Origin: Terriglobia bacterium | Lineage (GTDB): Bacteria; Acidobacteriota; Terriglobia; Terriglobales; Acidobacteriaceae | Reading direction: 5' to 3' | Assembly: GCA_020073465.1 (NCBI GenBank) | Contig: JAIQFC010000001.1 | Coordinates: forward strand, 1 to 64,000 | DNA length: 64,000 nucleotides | In this document: piece by piece, positions 46,010 to 55,292 of the stretch | Layout of the letters: the number at the start of each line of letters is the position of its first letter | How positions within the stretch are numbered: position 1 is the stretch's first letter | The notes under the pieces: model-generated | Told to the model about the DNA's origin: nothing | Database searches by the model: none | Seen by the model: only the letters and a program-made list of their open reading frames with translations | Translations under genes and position numbers: made by a program

Positions 46010-47398
46010 ATGTCCATCCCCAAGACGATCGTCGACGTTGCACCAGTCCTGCATGCGAAGGAAGTTTCTCCGGTGGAGTTGACCCGGGCGTGCCTGGCGA
46101 AGATCGAGAAGCTGAACCCCGCGCTGAACGCCTTCATCACCGTGTCTGCCGACTCCGCGCTCGAACAGGCTCGCACCGCGGAGACCGAGATCGTCCGCGG
46201 CATCTGGCGAGGCCCGCTGCACGGCATTCCGATCGCGCTGAAGGACATCATCGACACCGCCGGAGTGCGCACCACCGCGGCCAGCGCGCTGTTCAAGGAT
46301 CGCATTCCGACCGAAGATGCCGAAGTTGTCCGGCGGCTGAAAGAGGCGGGAGCGGTGATTCTCGGAAAGAACAATTTGCACGAGTTTGCCTACGGCTGCA
46401 GTTCGCTGGTCAGTTACTTTGGCGACGTTCACAATCCCTGGGACATTGACCACATTGCCGGAGGATCGTCGGGAGGATCAGCCGCCGCGGTGGCCGTGGG
46501 TCTCTGTTATGCCGCCATTGGCACCGACACTGCCGGCTCTATCCGCGAGCCTGCCGCGCTCTGCGGGTGTGTGGGCCTGAAGCCGACTTATGGGCGTGTT
46601 CCAAGCCGTGGTGTGATTCCGCTCTCGTGGTCGCTGGACCACGTGGGGCCACTCGCCGGGACGGTTGCTGATGCTGCTGTCGTACTCCAGGCAATTGCTG
46701 GCTACGATGCCAGTGACATCACGACTTCGGACGCGCCGGTCGCAGACTACGTTTCCGCATTGCGCGAGAGTTCGAAGAGTCTACGTGTAGGTGTGCCTCG
46801 AGCTTACTTCTACGAAGATCTGGATGCCGAAGTCGCGGCCGCGACGGAGCATGCTCTGGCGGGAATCAAGACGTTGGTTGCCGAAGTGAAAGAGATCGCG
46901 TTGAACGTGCCCACCGACCGCAGCCTGCAATCCGCAGAATCGTATGCCTTCCACGCCGAGCACGTCGCTACGACGCCGGAAGCGTACCAGGCGGAAACTC
47001 TGCGCCGCATACGATCAGGGGCCAATGTCTCAGCTGCGGACTACATGCTGCGGCGTCGCGAGATGGACGAAGCCCGGCGCAGCATTCGGGACGCATTTGC
47101 TGACGTCGATTTGCTGATTACGCCCACCATGCCGATGCCGGCTCCGCGAATCGACGAACTGAAGAAGGATCCCGATGCGCTGCGCCCCGCGGAACTAAGG
47201 CTATTACGCAACACGCGCCCGTTCAACGTGTGGGGGTTGCCGGCAATCTCGATTCCATGCGGCTTCACGCAGAGTGGTTTGCCAATCGGCTTGCAGATCT
47301 CAGGAGCACACTGGCGAGAGGATTCGGTGTTGCGGTTGGCTCACGCATACGAGCAAGCCACGGCGTGGCACAAGCGGCAATCTGCGGTCACCGCGTGA
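46010..47398 (+). CDS. Amidase signature family enzyme (GatA-like)
   Basis: 462 residues from ATG 46010; a TTG two codons earlier is less likely. Catalytic Ser-cisSer-Lys triad: Lys in IALKDIIDTAGVRTTAAS, and GGSSGGSAAAVAVGL with TDTAGSIREPAALCGCVGLKPTYGRVPSRGVIPLSWSLDHVGPLAGT. The family hydrolyses amide bonds; GatA is the glutaminase half of Glu/Asp-tRNA amidotransferase. The next gene is not gatB or gatC, and the spacing between conserved blocks fits stand-alone amidases equally well, so GatA identity is not asserted. TACAAT lies 14 bases before the ATG. Confidence 0.88.
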   Translation: MSIPKTIVDVAPVLHAKEVSPVELTRACLAKIEKLNPALNAFITVSADSALEQARTAETEIVRGIWRGPLHGIPIALKDIIDTAGVRTTAASALFKDRIPTEDAEVVRRLKEAGAVILGKNNLHEFAYGCSSLVSYFGDVHNPWDIDHIAGGSSGGSAAAVAVGLCYAAIGTDTAGSIREPAALCGCVGLKPTYGRVPSRGVIPLSWSLDHVGPLAGTVADAAVVLQAIAGYDASDITTSDAPVADYVSALRESSKSLRVGVPRAYFYEDLDAEVAAATEHALAGIKTLVAEVKEIALNVPTDRSLQSAESYAFHAEHVATTPEAYQAETLRRIRSGANVSAADYMLRRREMDEARRSIRDAFADVDLLITPTMPMPAPRIDELKKDPDALRPAELRLLRNTRPFNVWGLPAISIPCGFTQSGLPIGLQISGAHWREDSVLRLAHAYEQATAWHKRQSAVTA

Positions 47399-47541
47399 GA
47401 TATGGTGCCGTCCCGCTGGGACTGGTCCGCTACTTGACTCTACCCGGCACTGCCGTGCCGGGCTTTCACATTCCGCCGCTTTGCGGCTGAAAGCCTCTCG
47501 GTGTGTCGTGCTTCGACCACGGGTGCAGGTGAAACGAACCT

Positions 47542-50500
47542 TCAGTCCACCGTTCTCACATCATCCGGCAGCATCATCACAAACGCGCAGTTGCCAGTCG
47601 TGACCGAACACGAAAGAGTCCCCCGGCGGAGAACTTTCACGGGAGTATCGTCCGGGAACGTCAGGTGGTAGTCCGCCGTGCGAAGCGCTTCGGTGAAGGA
47701 CTTCAGCTTTTCGTCTCCGCTGATGAACTTTACAGCATCGGCCTTTGCCACCGAACCTGCCCCTCCGCTCAACAGGACGAAGAAATCCGCATTGCCTGTC
47801 TGCTTCGCCTTGCCCAGATCGATGGTTTCGAGATGCTGAAGCTCGTCCTTGTATTTCGCGATCGCAACATCAACTTTCGCATCGCCTCCGGCCAGCGCGG
47901 CCAGTCGCCCGCGCGTTTCAGGAATGGGGCGCAGCCCATTCATGGCAAGCGCGTAGGTCTGCAAAGCGCGATCCTTGTCTCCCTGCTTCTCGTAAATCTG
48001 CCCGAGGTGATCGCCCACCTCACCGTGGTGACCCAGTCCCCACGCCGCCGCCACGTATTTCTCGGCCTTGTCGAGATGTCCTTCCGCGAAATGCACCCAG
48101 CCCAGCGTGTCCCAGTAGGCGATCAGCGAAGAAACGAGCGGCAGTTCCTGCTGTGTCAGTCGGTCGAGCGAGACATTCCGCAGCGCCGCAGCCGTCGCCG
48201 AGACCGCCGACTCCGCGTACTGCTGGGCGCGATCCAGATGGGCCTTCTTCAACGAAAGCTGGTAGGCGATGTTATTCCACACCAGCGGCGTCGCCGCCAG
48301 TTCCACCGCATGGTCGAACGCCGCCAGCGCCTTGTCGTCCTGTCCCAGGTTCAGGTAGGCGTCGCCGAGGCTCACCTGCAACTCAGGACTCTCAGGCGTG
48401 AGGGAGGCGGCCTTCTCCAATTCCGGGGCAGCCTCGTCGTATTTGTGCCACTCGGCATACATCGCGCCCAGATTGGCATGGGCAAACTTGTCCAGCGGGT
48501 TCATCTCGAGTTGCTTGCGGAATGCCGTGACCGCATCCTCGTACTTGCGTTCCTGCCAGTAGGCCCTGCCTAGATTGTTGTAGGCGAACTCGTCGTAGGG
48601 ATTGATTTCAATTTGCTTCTTGAAGGCAGCAACTGCGGCCTCATTGTCGCGCATCCCCAGATACACCCGCCCCAGATTGTTCCAGGCAAATTTGTTCTTG
48701 GGGTCAACCTCCGTGGCCCGCTTCAAGAGGGCGATGGCAACAGAAAAATTCCCGTTGTTCATCGCGGCCACACCGCTCTCCACCAGGTCGTCAGCCTTCA
48801 TGTCCGCGGGTGGGACGGGCGCTCCCGCATTCGCATTCTCGATGCTCAGGCGCTGCCCGAGATCGGCGCCGACAGCACGCCGGAAACTTTCGTAGTCTGG
48901 CCCGCGGTCAGCCGGTAGTTCGTCCTGATGCAGCGTGAGCTTGCGGCCTGCGGTGAAAGTGTTGCCGTCCAGCTTGTAAGTTGCCTCGTACTCCGCGTAG
49001 TCGCGCTTCAAGGAGAAGGGAAGAGGCACGTGCGCTGTGTACGTGGCCGGGAGCTCCAGTTTGATCTTGTAGGCGTACTCAGCCTTCGGGCCCAGCTTCA
49101 GAGGTTCCGCGTCGGCATCGGCGTCGTCGTTGCTCACATCCGGCAGGTTGAAGGAAGAGAGCGGCAGAACCATGTCCAGTTTCTTCTTCGACCAATCCAG
49201 AAAGTTGGGGCGGGAAACGTCGTACGACATGGTGAAAGGCTCGCGAGTAGCGGCAGGATCGCTGACCTTAAGATTCGTGATGTCGCCTCCGAGCCCGACG
49301 TTCACATTCTCGACCACACGTTGCCAGTTGGCCTGGGGCACGCGGCGGAAGATCGAGCGCAACAGCAATTCTTCGTCGCCCCGAAAAACGTAATGCACGT
49401 GCGCTTCGAGCTTGCCAATTTCATTGATCTTGCCGTCGATCTCCGATAGCTCGCTGTCGGGCATGGGAGTGTCCGCCGGGGTCTCTTGCAGGTGCGGCGT
49501 GCCTTCGGCAGGAATGACCAGCGCCTGCTTCTTGCGCAGGCTGAAAGCGAGCAGGCGGAAGGGAGCCACCTCGCTGGTCGTATCCATCCAGACATCCTCC
49601 TTGCCCAGAGGGAGCAAAGTGATGACGTGATCGAACTGCGAGGGCGAGGGCACGTCCGGATCGAGCTTGCGGCTGGAGTTGATCAACACCGACGACGCGT
49701 GGAAGCCTTCGGCTTCGAGCATCGACGCCAGCAGCGTGTGCTTGTCCTTGCAGTCGCCATACTGGTTGTGCAAAACGTCACCCGCCGAGTGCGGCTGGTA
49801 GCGCCCCAGTCCCAGCGAGAGACTGACGTAACGGAAGTTCTTGGCGACGAAGTCGTAAAGGGCTTGGGTCTTGTCGAGATCCGCCGTGAAGCTCTTGGTC
49901 AACTCGTCTGCCTTGGTGCGCACTTCCGGCGACGGAGCGCGCCGGTCTTTTTCCAGCGTCGCATACCAGCGCCCGACTTCCTCCCAGCTGCTGAACGTTG
50001 TCAATTGAACGTCGGGACGCTCCTCGTCCTGTTTCTTCTTCTTCTGTTTCTTTTTCTTGTCTTTGTCTTTGTCTTTGCTGTCGTCCTCACGCTCCAGGTG
50101 TGAGCTGGACCAGTGATAAATGCGCCGCCCCTTTTCCTCGGACACTTTCGGATCGAGGCCTGGGTTGTTCTTCAGCTTCACGGTACGGTCCGCCGGGATA
50201 TCCACATCGAACTGTTCATCGAGCACAATGTTGTTCTTGTCGAACTCGTACTCGGTCCAGAACTGGCTGGCGGCCAGAGGAGTGTGAATCACAGTGAGCA
50301 GGTCGTACTCCAGCACTTCCCCCGGACGCAGCCCCGGCACCGTAATGTGCTTCTGGCGGTAGTCGGTGTAGACAGGCGCTTCGCGCTCAATCGGAGCGCT
50401 CAGGTCCTGGACTGCATCGTCGCCGGCTTTGACGACGCTGCCATCCTCCTTCAGCACGCGAACATAAGGAATCTCAACCCGCTCATTGGCCGAGTTGTAT

Positions 50501-50850
50501 CCCAGCTGCAACTGTCCCCACTGCTGCACCCCCGCCTCGCTCTGCACCCGGATACGCGCGATGGTCTCACGGCGGCCGGTGCCATCGCTCTCGAAGCGGT
50601 AACGCGAGTGCAACTGCTCTATGACAAAAGCTTCCTGGGAATAGTCTTGCGTCTTCTCTTCGGCCTTGGCCGGACTGTTCTCCGCCGGCTTGGCAGCAGG
50701 CCCCTCGGTCTTCTGCGTGCCTTTCTTGGACTTAGCAGGAGCGCTCGAGCTCTTGGACGCAGATCCAGTTGGCGCCGGGCTCGACTGTTGAGCCCCGCCG
50801 TTCAGGCCGCACACACAGGCCAGGACGAAAACCGCGATGAAATTACGCAT
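47542..50850 (-). CDS. Secreted DUF3857-transglutaminase-TPR protein
   Basis: 1102 residues from ATG 50850, which gives a signal peptide (MRNFIAVFVLACVCGLNGGAQ); the frame continues to 51198 but enters repeat-like sequence. After a Ser/Pro/Lys linker comes DUF3857 (EIPYVRVLKEDGSVVKAGDDAVQD, PGLRPGEVLEYDLLTV), a lysine-rich acidic/basic low-complexity stretch (about 380), a transglutaminase-like core (LYDFVAKNFRYVSLSLGLGRYQPHSAGDVLHNQYGDCKDKHTLLASMLEAEGFHAS, with the Cys of GDCKDK, and FDHVITLLPLGKEDVWMDTT), and several TPRs (GNFSVAIALLKRATEVDPKNKFAWNNLGRVYLGM; two more follow). Periplasmic or outer-surface protein-protein scaffold or cross-linking enzyme; substrate unknown. Divergent from the gene at 51153. 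Confidence 0.88.
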   Translation of the reverse strand: MRNFIAVFVLACVCGLNGGAQQSSPAPTGSASKSSSAPAKSKKGTQKTEGPAAKPAENSPAKAEEKTQDYSQEAFVIEQLHSRYRFESDGTGRRETIARIRVQSEAGVQQWGQLQLGYNSANERVEIPYVRVLKEDGSVVKAGDDAVQDLSAPIEREAPVYTDYRQKHITVPGLRPGEVLEYDLLTVIHTPLAASQFWTEYEFDKNNIVLDEQFDVDIPADRTVKLKNNPGLDPKVSEEKGRRIYHWSSSHLEREDDSKDKDKDKKKKQKKKKQDEERPDVQLTTFSSWEEVGRWYATLEKDRRAPSPEVRTKADELTKSFTADLDKTQALYDFVAKNFRYVSLSLGLGRYQPHSAGDVLHNQYGDCKDKHTLLASMLEAEGFHASSVLINSSRKLDPDVPSPSQFDHVITLLPLGKEDVWMDTTSEVAPFRLLAFSLRKKQALVIPAEGTPHLQETPADTPMPDSELSEIDGKINEIGKLEAHVHYVFRGDEELLLRSIFRRVPQANWQRVVENVNVGLGGDITNLKVSDPAATREPFTMSYDVSRPNFLDWSKKKLDMVLPLSSFNLPDVSNDDADADAEPLKLGPKAEYAYKIKLELPATYTAHVPLPFSLKRDYAEYEATYKLDGNTFTAGRKLTLHQDELPADRGPDYESFRRAVGADLGQRLSIENANAGAPVPPADMKADDLVESGVAAMNNGNFSVAIALLKRATEVDPKNKFAWNNLGRVYLGMRDNEAAVAAFKKQIEINPYDEFAYNNLGRAYWQERKYEDAVTAFRKQLEMNPLDKFAHANLGAMYAEWHKYDEAAPELEKAASLTPESPELQVSLGDAYLNLGQDDKALAAFDHAVELAATPLVWNNIAYQLSLKKAHLDRAQQYAESAVSATAAALRNVSLDRLTQQELPLVSSLIAYWDTLGWVHFAEGHLDKAEKYVAAAWGLGHHGEVGDHLGQIYEKQGDKDRALQTYALAMNGLRPIPETRGRLAALAGGDAKVDVAIAKYKDELQHLETIDLGKAKQTGNADFFVLLSGGAGSVAKADAVKFISGDEKLKSFTEALRTADYHLTFPDDTPVKVLRRGTLSCSVTTGNCAFVMMLPDDVRTVD

Positions 50851-51152
50851 AAGTAGGGACAAGCCCTGCGCCGTTTGTATCCCAAGCCGAGGCTGTGCGC
50901 AAGGGGACGGCCCGCATGGAACAGGGCACGAAACGAGCTCTTCCGCTCGCGTTTGCCATCCTGACGGGCATTTGCCTAACCCATGAGATGCGATCTGGAC
51001 TCCGCGGGAAACCTGACGAACACTGTAGACTTTCCGGCCGAAAGGGCGTACGCTTTGGCCACTTTCAGCCCGAAAGGGCTGCTTCCCTTTTTCGCACGCA
51101 TCAGCATTTGGGTCCCCCCAGTGGCAGAACTCTATATTGAGGTCACTGCGCC
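50851..51152. other. Divergent intergenic region with GAAA-loop hairpins
   Basis: Holds both promoters for the divergent neighbours, though no clear -35/-10 pair was found. AGCCC-GAAA-GGGCT near 51067-51081 and a related GGCCGAAAGGGC near 51037 form small hairpins of REP type. TATATT with GAGG follows it at 51133-51142, just before the ATG at 51153. Confidence 0.4.
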
Positions 51153-54100
51153 ATGGATCGCAGACTTGTGCCCGTACTCGGGTTGCTGCTGGTGGCATCG
51201 TTCTACTCGGTCGTCTCCGGTCCGACGGCAGGACGCGGCCACGACTCCAGCACCGGAGGGAAGACTCCCGAAGTCACGGCTAAGTCGAGCCCCAAGGCAA
51301 CCGGCTCCAGACCAACCGAGGAGTGGGAAATCATTCCTCGTGCCGAACTCGGCCCCTGGCAGGCTTCGTGTGGATTCTTCCTCGAGCAACCGAACCGCTC
51401 TCCCGGGGTCCCCATTAATCTTCTGCGCCCGTCTGACCCCCAGATGGAAGACATCGCAAGTGACAGGAATCTGGAAGAACCGATGCCAGAGCGGGCGGCC
51501 GGAACAAGCGCCCAATGGCTCTTGCTCCGCCGCTGGTGCACCGACTCGAGCTACAAGCTGCAGGTTCTGATTGCAACGGTGCCTGATCCTGTAAACACCC
51601 ACCTCGCCCTCGACTTCGACCGCCGCATCGAAGCCATTCAGTGGGCTGCACAAGACAGCGGATATCTCAACGACCACTTCTGGCTCCCGTGGGAGCCGGG
51701 GCCGCTTCCGCAGTATGACGATCCTGATCAGCAGCGCGAGCAGGCCATGCTGAACGAAATCCGCTTACGGCAGCCGGGGCTGCAGGTGTTTCGCGTGAAG
51801 CAGTCGAACGTGGCGCTTTTCGTGTTCCTGGTGGGGGAGACGCCCACCAACGGCATCAACAAGATTCAACTCCGGAACGCGATCCAATACACGGATCAAC
51901 TTTGCGGTTCCCTTAACCCTTCTTGCGCTACTCAGCATGAGATTCGGATTCTGGGGCCCACTTTTTCCGGTTCGTTTGACTCCCTGAAGCAGGCGCTCGG
52001 GTCTCCAAAATACGCGACACGGGAGTTCCGGGTTGTGACCCCCTCTATGTTTCCGGACCCGCAGTCCTTGTTTCCCCGGCCCTCCAATGTGCACATCGAG
52101 CGAGTCGAGCACGATACGAAAGTCAAGCTCGATCGATTCCTCGATTACGCCAAGCGTGATCTCGACGTCAATCCGTGGGAAGTTGCTTTGCTGAATGAAT
52201 CTGACACCGGGCTAGCCGCTCAGGTTCGAAGCCAGCGCGCAGTTCTCCAACTCCGCTTCCCGCGTGAAATCTCCCGTCTTCGCAACGCGTATCCGGACCT
52301 GCCCAATCCTGTGGGCCCTCAAGGGCAGCCGTTACAGTCCCCCAACCGGCTTCCCCTCACATTGAAAGACTCCACTGGAAACTCAGACGATGTCCCACCC
52401 TTTTCTCTCGGCCAGCTTCCGCTGTCGCAGGAAGGCGTCTTGCTTGATATTGCCGCCGCGCTGCGCCTGCAGAAGATCAAGCTGGTCGGAATTGTCGCCA
52501 CCGACGTCTTTGACGTTCTCTTTCTGGCCCGCTTCCTGAAAGATGCCTGCCCCGACGTCCGGCTCTTCACCGTATATCCGGATGTTTTACTGGTTCGAGC
52601 TGCCGAATCGATTCCTCTCGAAGGTACGCTCACGATTACGACAGCGCCTCTGCTACCGGCAAACCACTATTGGACATCGCCTTCCCCCCGCCTGCTCTTT
52701 CCGAGCTACACGGCTCTGGCGACTTACAACGCTTTTCTGGGAATCACGGGAAATGAGAACCACATGCGGGAATACGCCTGGCCGGGCACCTACAAGGAGG
52801 ACGAGCCTCCGCTCTGGGTCAGCGTCGTCGGACGCAATGCATATTGGCCAGTCAGCCTGCTGCCAGAGCGACCGGGTGAACGCGCCGCCCCCTTTGTTCA
52901 GGCCTCTCCAAGAGTAAACGGCTTCCACTATCCTGCGCCCTCGAACGGCTATCTCCTGCTTTGCGCCGTGCTTGCTATGATCAGCTTCGGACACGGGTTT
53001 GGAGAGGTGTTGCTGAAGAGGATTCCGTATCACGATCCTTTGCACGCACTCAAGATTTTCTTCGTCGTCGACAGGTTCGGCGACGGAACAGCGCAAAAAG
53101 CGTTCTTCTTTGCATGTGCCCGGCTGGTCGTGGTAGCGATGGACTTCGTCACGTTCCTGCCCCTCTGGCTGGGACTGCGCGACTGGAGCGGTGCGTTTTT
53201 TTGGTTCCTGGCCGTCGTCTCTGCCCTGCTCACCTTGGCAGTCCTGGCATCCGCCGTGCATGCTTCTTATGTCTGCAGAACCTGCACCGACCCGAGCTCC
53301 GCATGGTTTGGTCGTAGCCGCAACGTTGTCTTGCTCGGTTGGTTGCTTCTGCTGCTGGTCATCCCGATTTGGACTGCCCTGGCGACCAGCGACGGGCGCG
53401 ATGGGGGCATGAGCGCCAAGTTCTTTGTGCTTCGCTCCACCGAATTCTCCAGCGGCGTATCGCCCTTGCTGCCCTACTTGCTGTTACTGATCGCGTTTTA
53501 CATCTGGTGCTGGACCCACATCCTCCGGGTGCGATTCTGGGAGTGGCGGCGGCCACTGCTCCCTACGGCTGCTCTCGACGAAAAGCGTGTTTGCCAGCTC
53601 CAGCACTTGCAGGAACAGCTGACCGACAGCTTGGGAGCGTTGCTGCCCCAGGGCCGTGCCTCGCGGGTGGTCGCCATTGTCTTCCTAGCCAGCCCCTTGG
53701 TGCTGCGGCCCTGGCGCGGCGTCTCAAGTATTGAGTTCTCCTTTGGGTATTTACCCCGCCTGATCAGCTTCGACTCTCTCTACATTCTGCTGGTCGTGGT
53801 GCTTTGGACTTTCATCGCTTTGAGCTGCGTCCGCGTCGCCATCTCCTGGGGACATCTGCGTGTGATGCTTCGCGGGTTGGAACGCCTGCCCTTGCGGCGT
53901 GCTTTCGATTTGCTTCCCAAGGAGTTCTATTCCGGCGCATTGTTCCGGCAGTTGAACGCCTCTTCGCGAAACTATTCTTTGCTGACGCGGTCCGTTGAGT
54001 CTTTGCGCAAGCTGGTCTCATCCCTGCCCCAGGGCATGGGTCCTGCGACCTTGCCCAAGCAGACTGCAAAGCTGCAAGGTCAGATTGAGGACCTTTGGAG

Positions 54101-54731
54101 GGCGGCAGCCGAGCAACTGCCACATGATGCCCGCGCCCTCTGCCAGTGCTATCAGGGTGCAGCGGACATCGCCAATGATCTGCTCGACAAGCTGCTGCTT
54201 CCTTATTGGGACGCAAGCGGCGTCTCCGACAGTCTCGATAAGCGCGACGAGGACGAATCCAGCAAGCCGGGGCCGAACCAGCGCTACGTCCTGACCCAGG
54301 AGAAACCGCATGATCCACCCGACTACATCGTCCTGGCCGAAGAGTTCGTGGCCATCCGCTTCGTGGCGTTTATCCGGTACGTTTCGTTGCAGTCGATCAA
54401 CCTGCTCTGGTTCCTGAGCATCGCGTTCATTCTCACCGTTGCTTCGCTGCGCTCCTATCCGTTCCTGGCCCACCGTGCCATCGGCTGGACCCTGACTCTG
54501 GCTTTTGTAGTGCTCGGATTCTGGATCGTGCTGATCTTCTCCCAGATGGAGCGCGATGCCATCCTGAGCCGCCTCAGCAATACCGAGCCCGGAACCCTCA
54601 GCCGGGATTTTTACGTCCGCGTCTTGTCCTACGGAGCCCTGCCGCTGCTGACCGTGCTGGCGTCACAGTTCCCCTCAATCGGACGCTTCCTGTTCTCCTG
54701 GGTGCAACCGGGGTTGGAGGCCATGAAGTAA
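51153..54731 (+). CDS. Large membrane protein of unknown function
   Basis: 1192 residues. A signal-type N-terminus (LVPVLGLLLVASFYSVVSG) is followed by ~570 extracytoplasmic residues, then roughly nine to ten hydrophobic segments (YLLLCAVLAMISFGHG; LWLGLRDWSGAFFWFLAVVSALLTLAVLASAV; VVLLGWLLLLLVIPIWTALA; SPLLPYLLLLIAFYIWCWTHI; LYILLVVVLWTFIALSCVRV; LLWFLSIAFILTVASL; WTLTLAFVVLGFWIVLIFSQM; and others). In the soluble part, HEIRILGPTFSGSFDSLKQAL and LQKIKLVGIVATDVFDVLFLARFLKDACPDVRLFTVYPDVLLVRA look like the alternating strands and helices of a type I periplasmic-binding-protein fold. I recognise no family. It may be a membrane receptor with its own binding domain. Confidence 0.8.
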   Translation: MDRRLVPVLGLLLVASFYSVVSGPTAGRGHDSSTGGKTPEVTAKSSPKATGSRPTEEWEIIPRAELGPWQASCGFFLEQPNRSPGVPINLLRPSDPQMEDIASDRNLEEPMPERAAGTSAQWLLLRRWCTDSSYKLQVLIATVPDPVNTHLALDFDRRIEAIQWAAQDSGYLNDHFWLPWEPGPLPQYDDPDQQREQAMLNEIRLRQPGLQVFRVKQSNVALFVFLVGETPTNGINKIQLRNAIQYTDQLCGSLNPSCATQHEIRILGPTFSGSFDSLKQALGSPKYATREFRVVTPSMFPDPQSLFPRPSNVHIERVEHDTKVKLDRFLDYAKRDLDVNPWEVALLNESDTGLAAQVRSQRAVLQLRFPREISRLRNAYPDLPNPVGPQGQPLQSPNRLPLTLKDSTGNSDDVPPFSLGQLPLSQEGVLLDIAAALRLQKIKLVGIVATDVFDVLFLARFLKDACPDVRLFTVYPDVLLVRAAESIPLEGTLTITTAPLLPANHYWTSPSPRLLFPSYTALATYNAFLGITGNENHMREYAWPGTYKEDEPPLWVSVVGRNAYWPVSLLPERPGERAAPFVQASPRVNGFHYPAPSNGYLLLCAVLAMISFGHGFGEVLLKRIPYHDPLHALKIFFVVDRFGDGTAQKAFFFACARLVVVAMDFVTFLPLWLGLRDWSGAFFWFLAVVSALLTLAVLASAVHASYVCRTCTDPSSAWFGRSRNVVLLGWLLLLLVIPIWTALATSDGRDGGMSAKFFVLRSTEFSSGVSPLLPYLLLLIAFYIWCWTHILRVRFWEWRRPLLPTAALDEKRVCQLQHLQEQLTDSLGALLPQGRASRVVAIVFLASPLVLRPWRGVSSIEFSFGYLPRLISFDSLYILLVVVLWTFIALSCVRVAISWGHLRVMLRGLERLPLRRAFDLLPKEFYSGALFRQLNASSRNYSLLTRSVESLRKLVSSLPQGMGPATLPKQTAKLQGQIEDLWRAAAEQLPHDARALCQCYQGAADIANDLLDKLLLPYWDASGVSDSLDKRDEDESSKPGPNQRYVLTQEKPHDPPDYIVLAEEFVAIRFVAFIRYVSLQSINLLWFLSIAFILTVASLRSYPFLAHRAIGWTLTLAFVVLGFWIVLIFSQMERDAILSRLSNTEPGTLSRDFYVRVLSYGALPLLTVLASQFPSIGRFLFSWVQPGLEAMK

Positions 54732-54773
54732 CTATTTGTGTATCTTAGAGACAAAGACTATTTGCACATCAGT

Positions 54774-54793
54774 AATGTGATTTCGATCACATT
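54774..54793 (+). promoter_or_regulatory. Perfect CRP-type palindrome upstream of the 52-residue gene
   Basis: AATGTGA-N6-TCACATT, both arms exact, matching the CRP consensus. A -10-like TAAAAT is at 54822-54827. The centre lies about 50 bases before the likely transcription start, between the standard class I and class II positions. Confidence 0.65.
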
Positions 54794-54841
54794 TCTTGGT
54801 TCCGCCAGCCAAAAACAGTAGTAAAATCCCGCCCAGATGGT

Positions 54842-54868
54842 CCTGCCCAGGCCGCGACGCCGGGCAGG
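54842..54868 (+). promoter_or_regulatory. Stable hairpin in the mRNA leader of the 52-residue gene
   Basis: CCTGCCC (54842-54848) pairs exactly with GGGCAGG (54862-54868), with GGC/GCC pairing possible inside the loop. It lies between the CRP-type site and the Shine-Dalgarno GGAGG and has no T-run, so it may affect RNA stability or translation. Confidence 0.45.
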
Positions 54869-54919
54869 CGTGACGCATACCGTACTTGCGCCACGATCTT
54901 TCCGTTGGAGGTTTCTTGC

Positions 54920-55078
54920 ATGGAAGATCGGGCCCCTGTCGTCTCTCCTGTAGCACAGCAATCCACAACCAAGCATCATGAAGGCCGCGGTGCCTGGGTA
55001 CTCACTGCCTACGGCATCTCCGGCCTGGCCCTGTTTGGCATTCTGGCTTACTTCTTTTCGGACTTCATCTCCCACTAG
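54920..55078 (+). CDS. Small membrane protein, 52 residues, unknown function
   Basis: Read directly: ATG 54920 to TAG 55078, with GGAGG nine bases upstream. The N-terminal half is polar (EDRAPVVSPVAQQSTTKHHEG); the C-terminal half is one transmembrane helix (WVLTAYGISGLALFGILAYFF) ending SDFISH. The outline (single helix, short tail) resembles small accessory subunits of respiratory complexes such as CydX or CcoQ, but no sequence motif identifies it. It has a strong ribosome site and a perfect CRP-type operator, so it is expected to be regulated and translated. It is transcribed separately from purM, which has its own ribosome site 214 bases downstream. Confidence 0.7.
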   Translation: MEDRAPVVSPVAQQSTTKHHEGRGAWVLTAYGISGLALFGILAYFFSDFISH

Positions 55079-55292
55079 TCCGGCACTGCTGCCTCGAGCG
55101 GGCGCGCGCGTCCGCGGAAGAAGTTGGAGTGTCCCCGCCCATGCGCGAGTAGGCAGACTCGCGCGCGCACCAGTTCGAAGATGTCACAGTTGAACGTGCT
55201 ACAATGAGCGGCCTTAGGAGCTGCTGGCATTCGCGCGTTGCCCGGCGTTTCCCCACACGTAAGAGCTGCAAAGAAGCACGAAGGAAGATCCT

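Noticed and set aside
46010-47398. Assignment as gatA
   Set aside because: No gatB/gatC next to it and amidase motifs alone do not separate GatA from other amidases.
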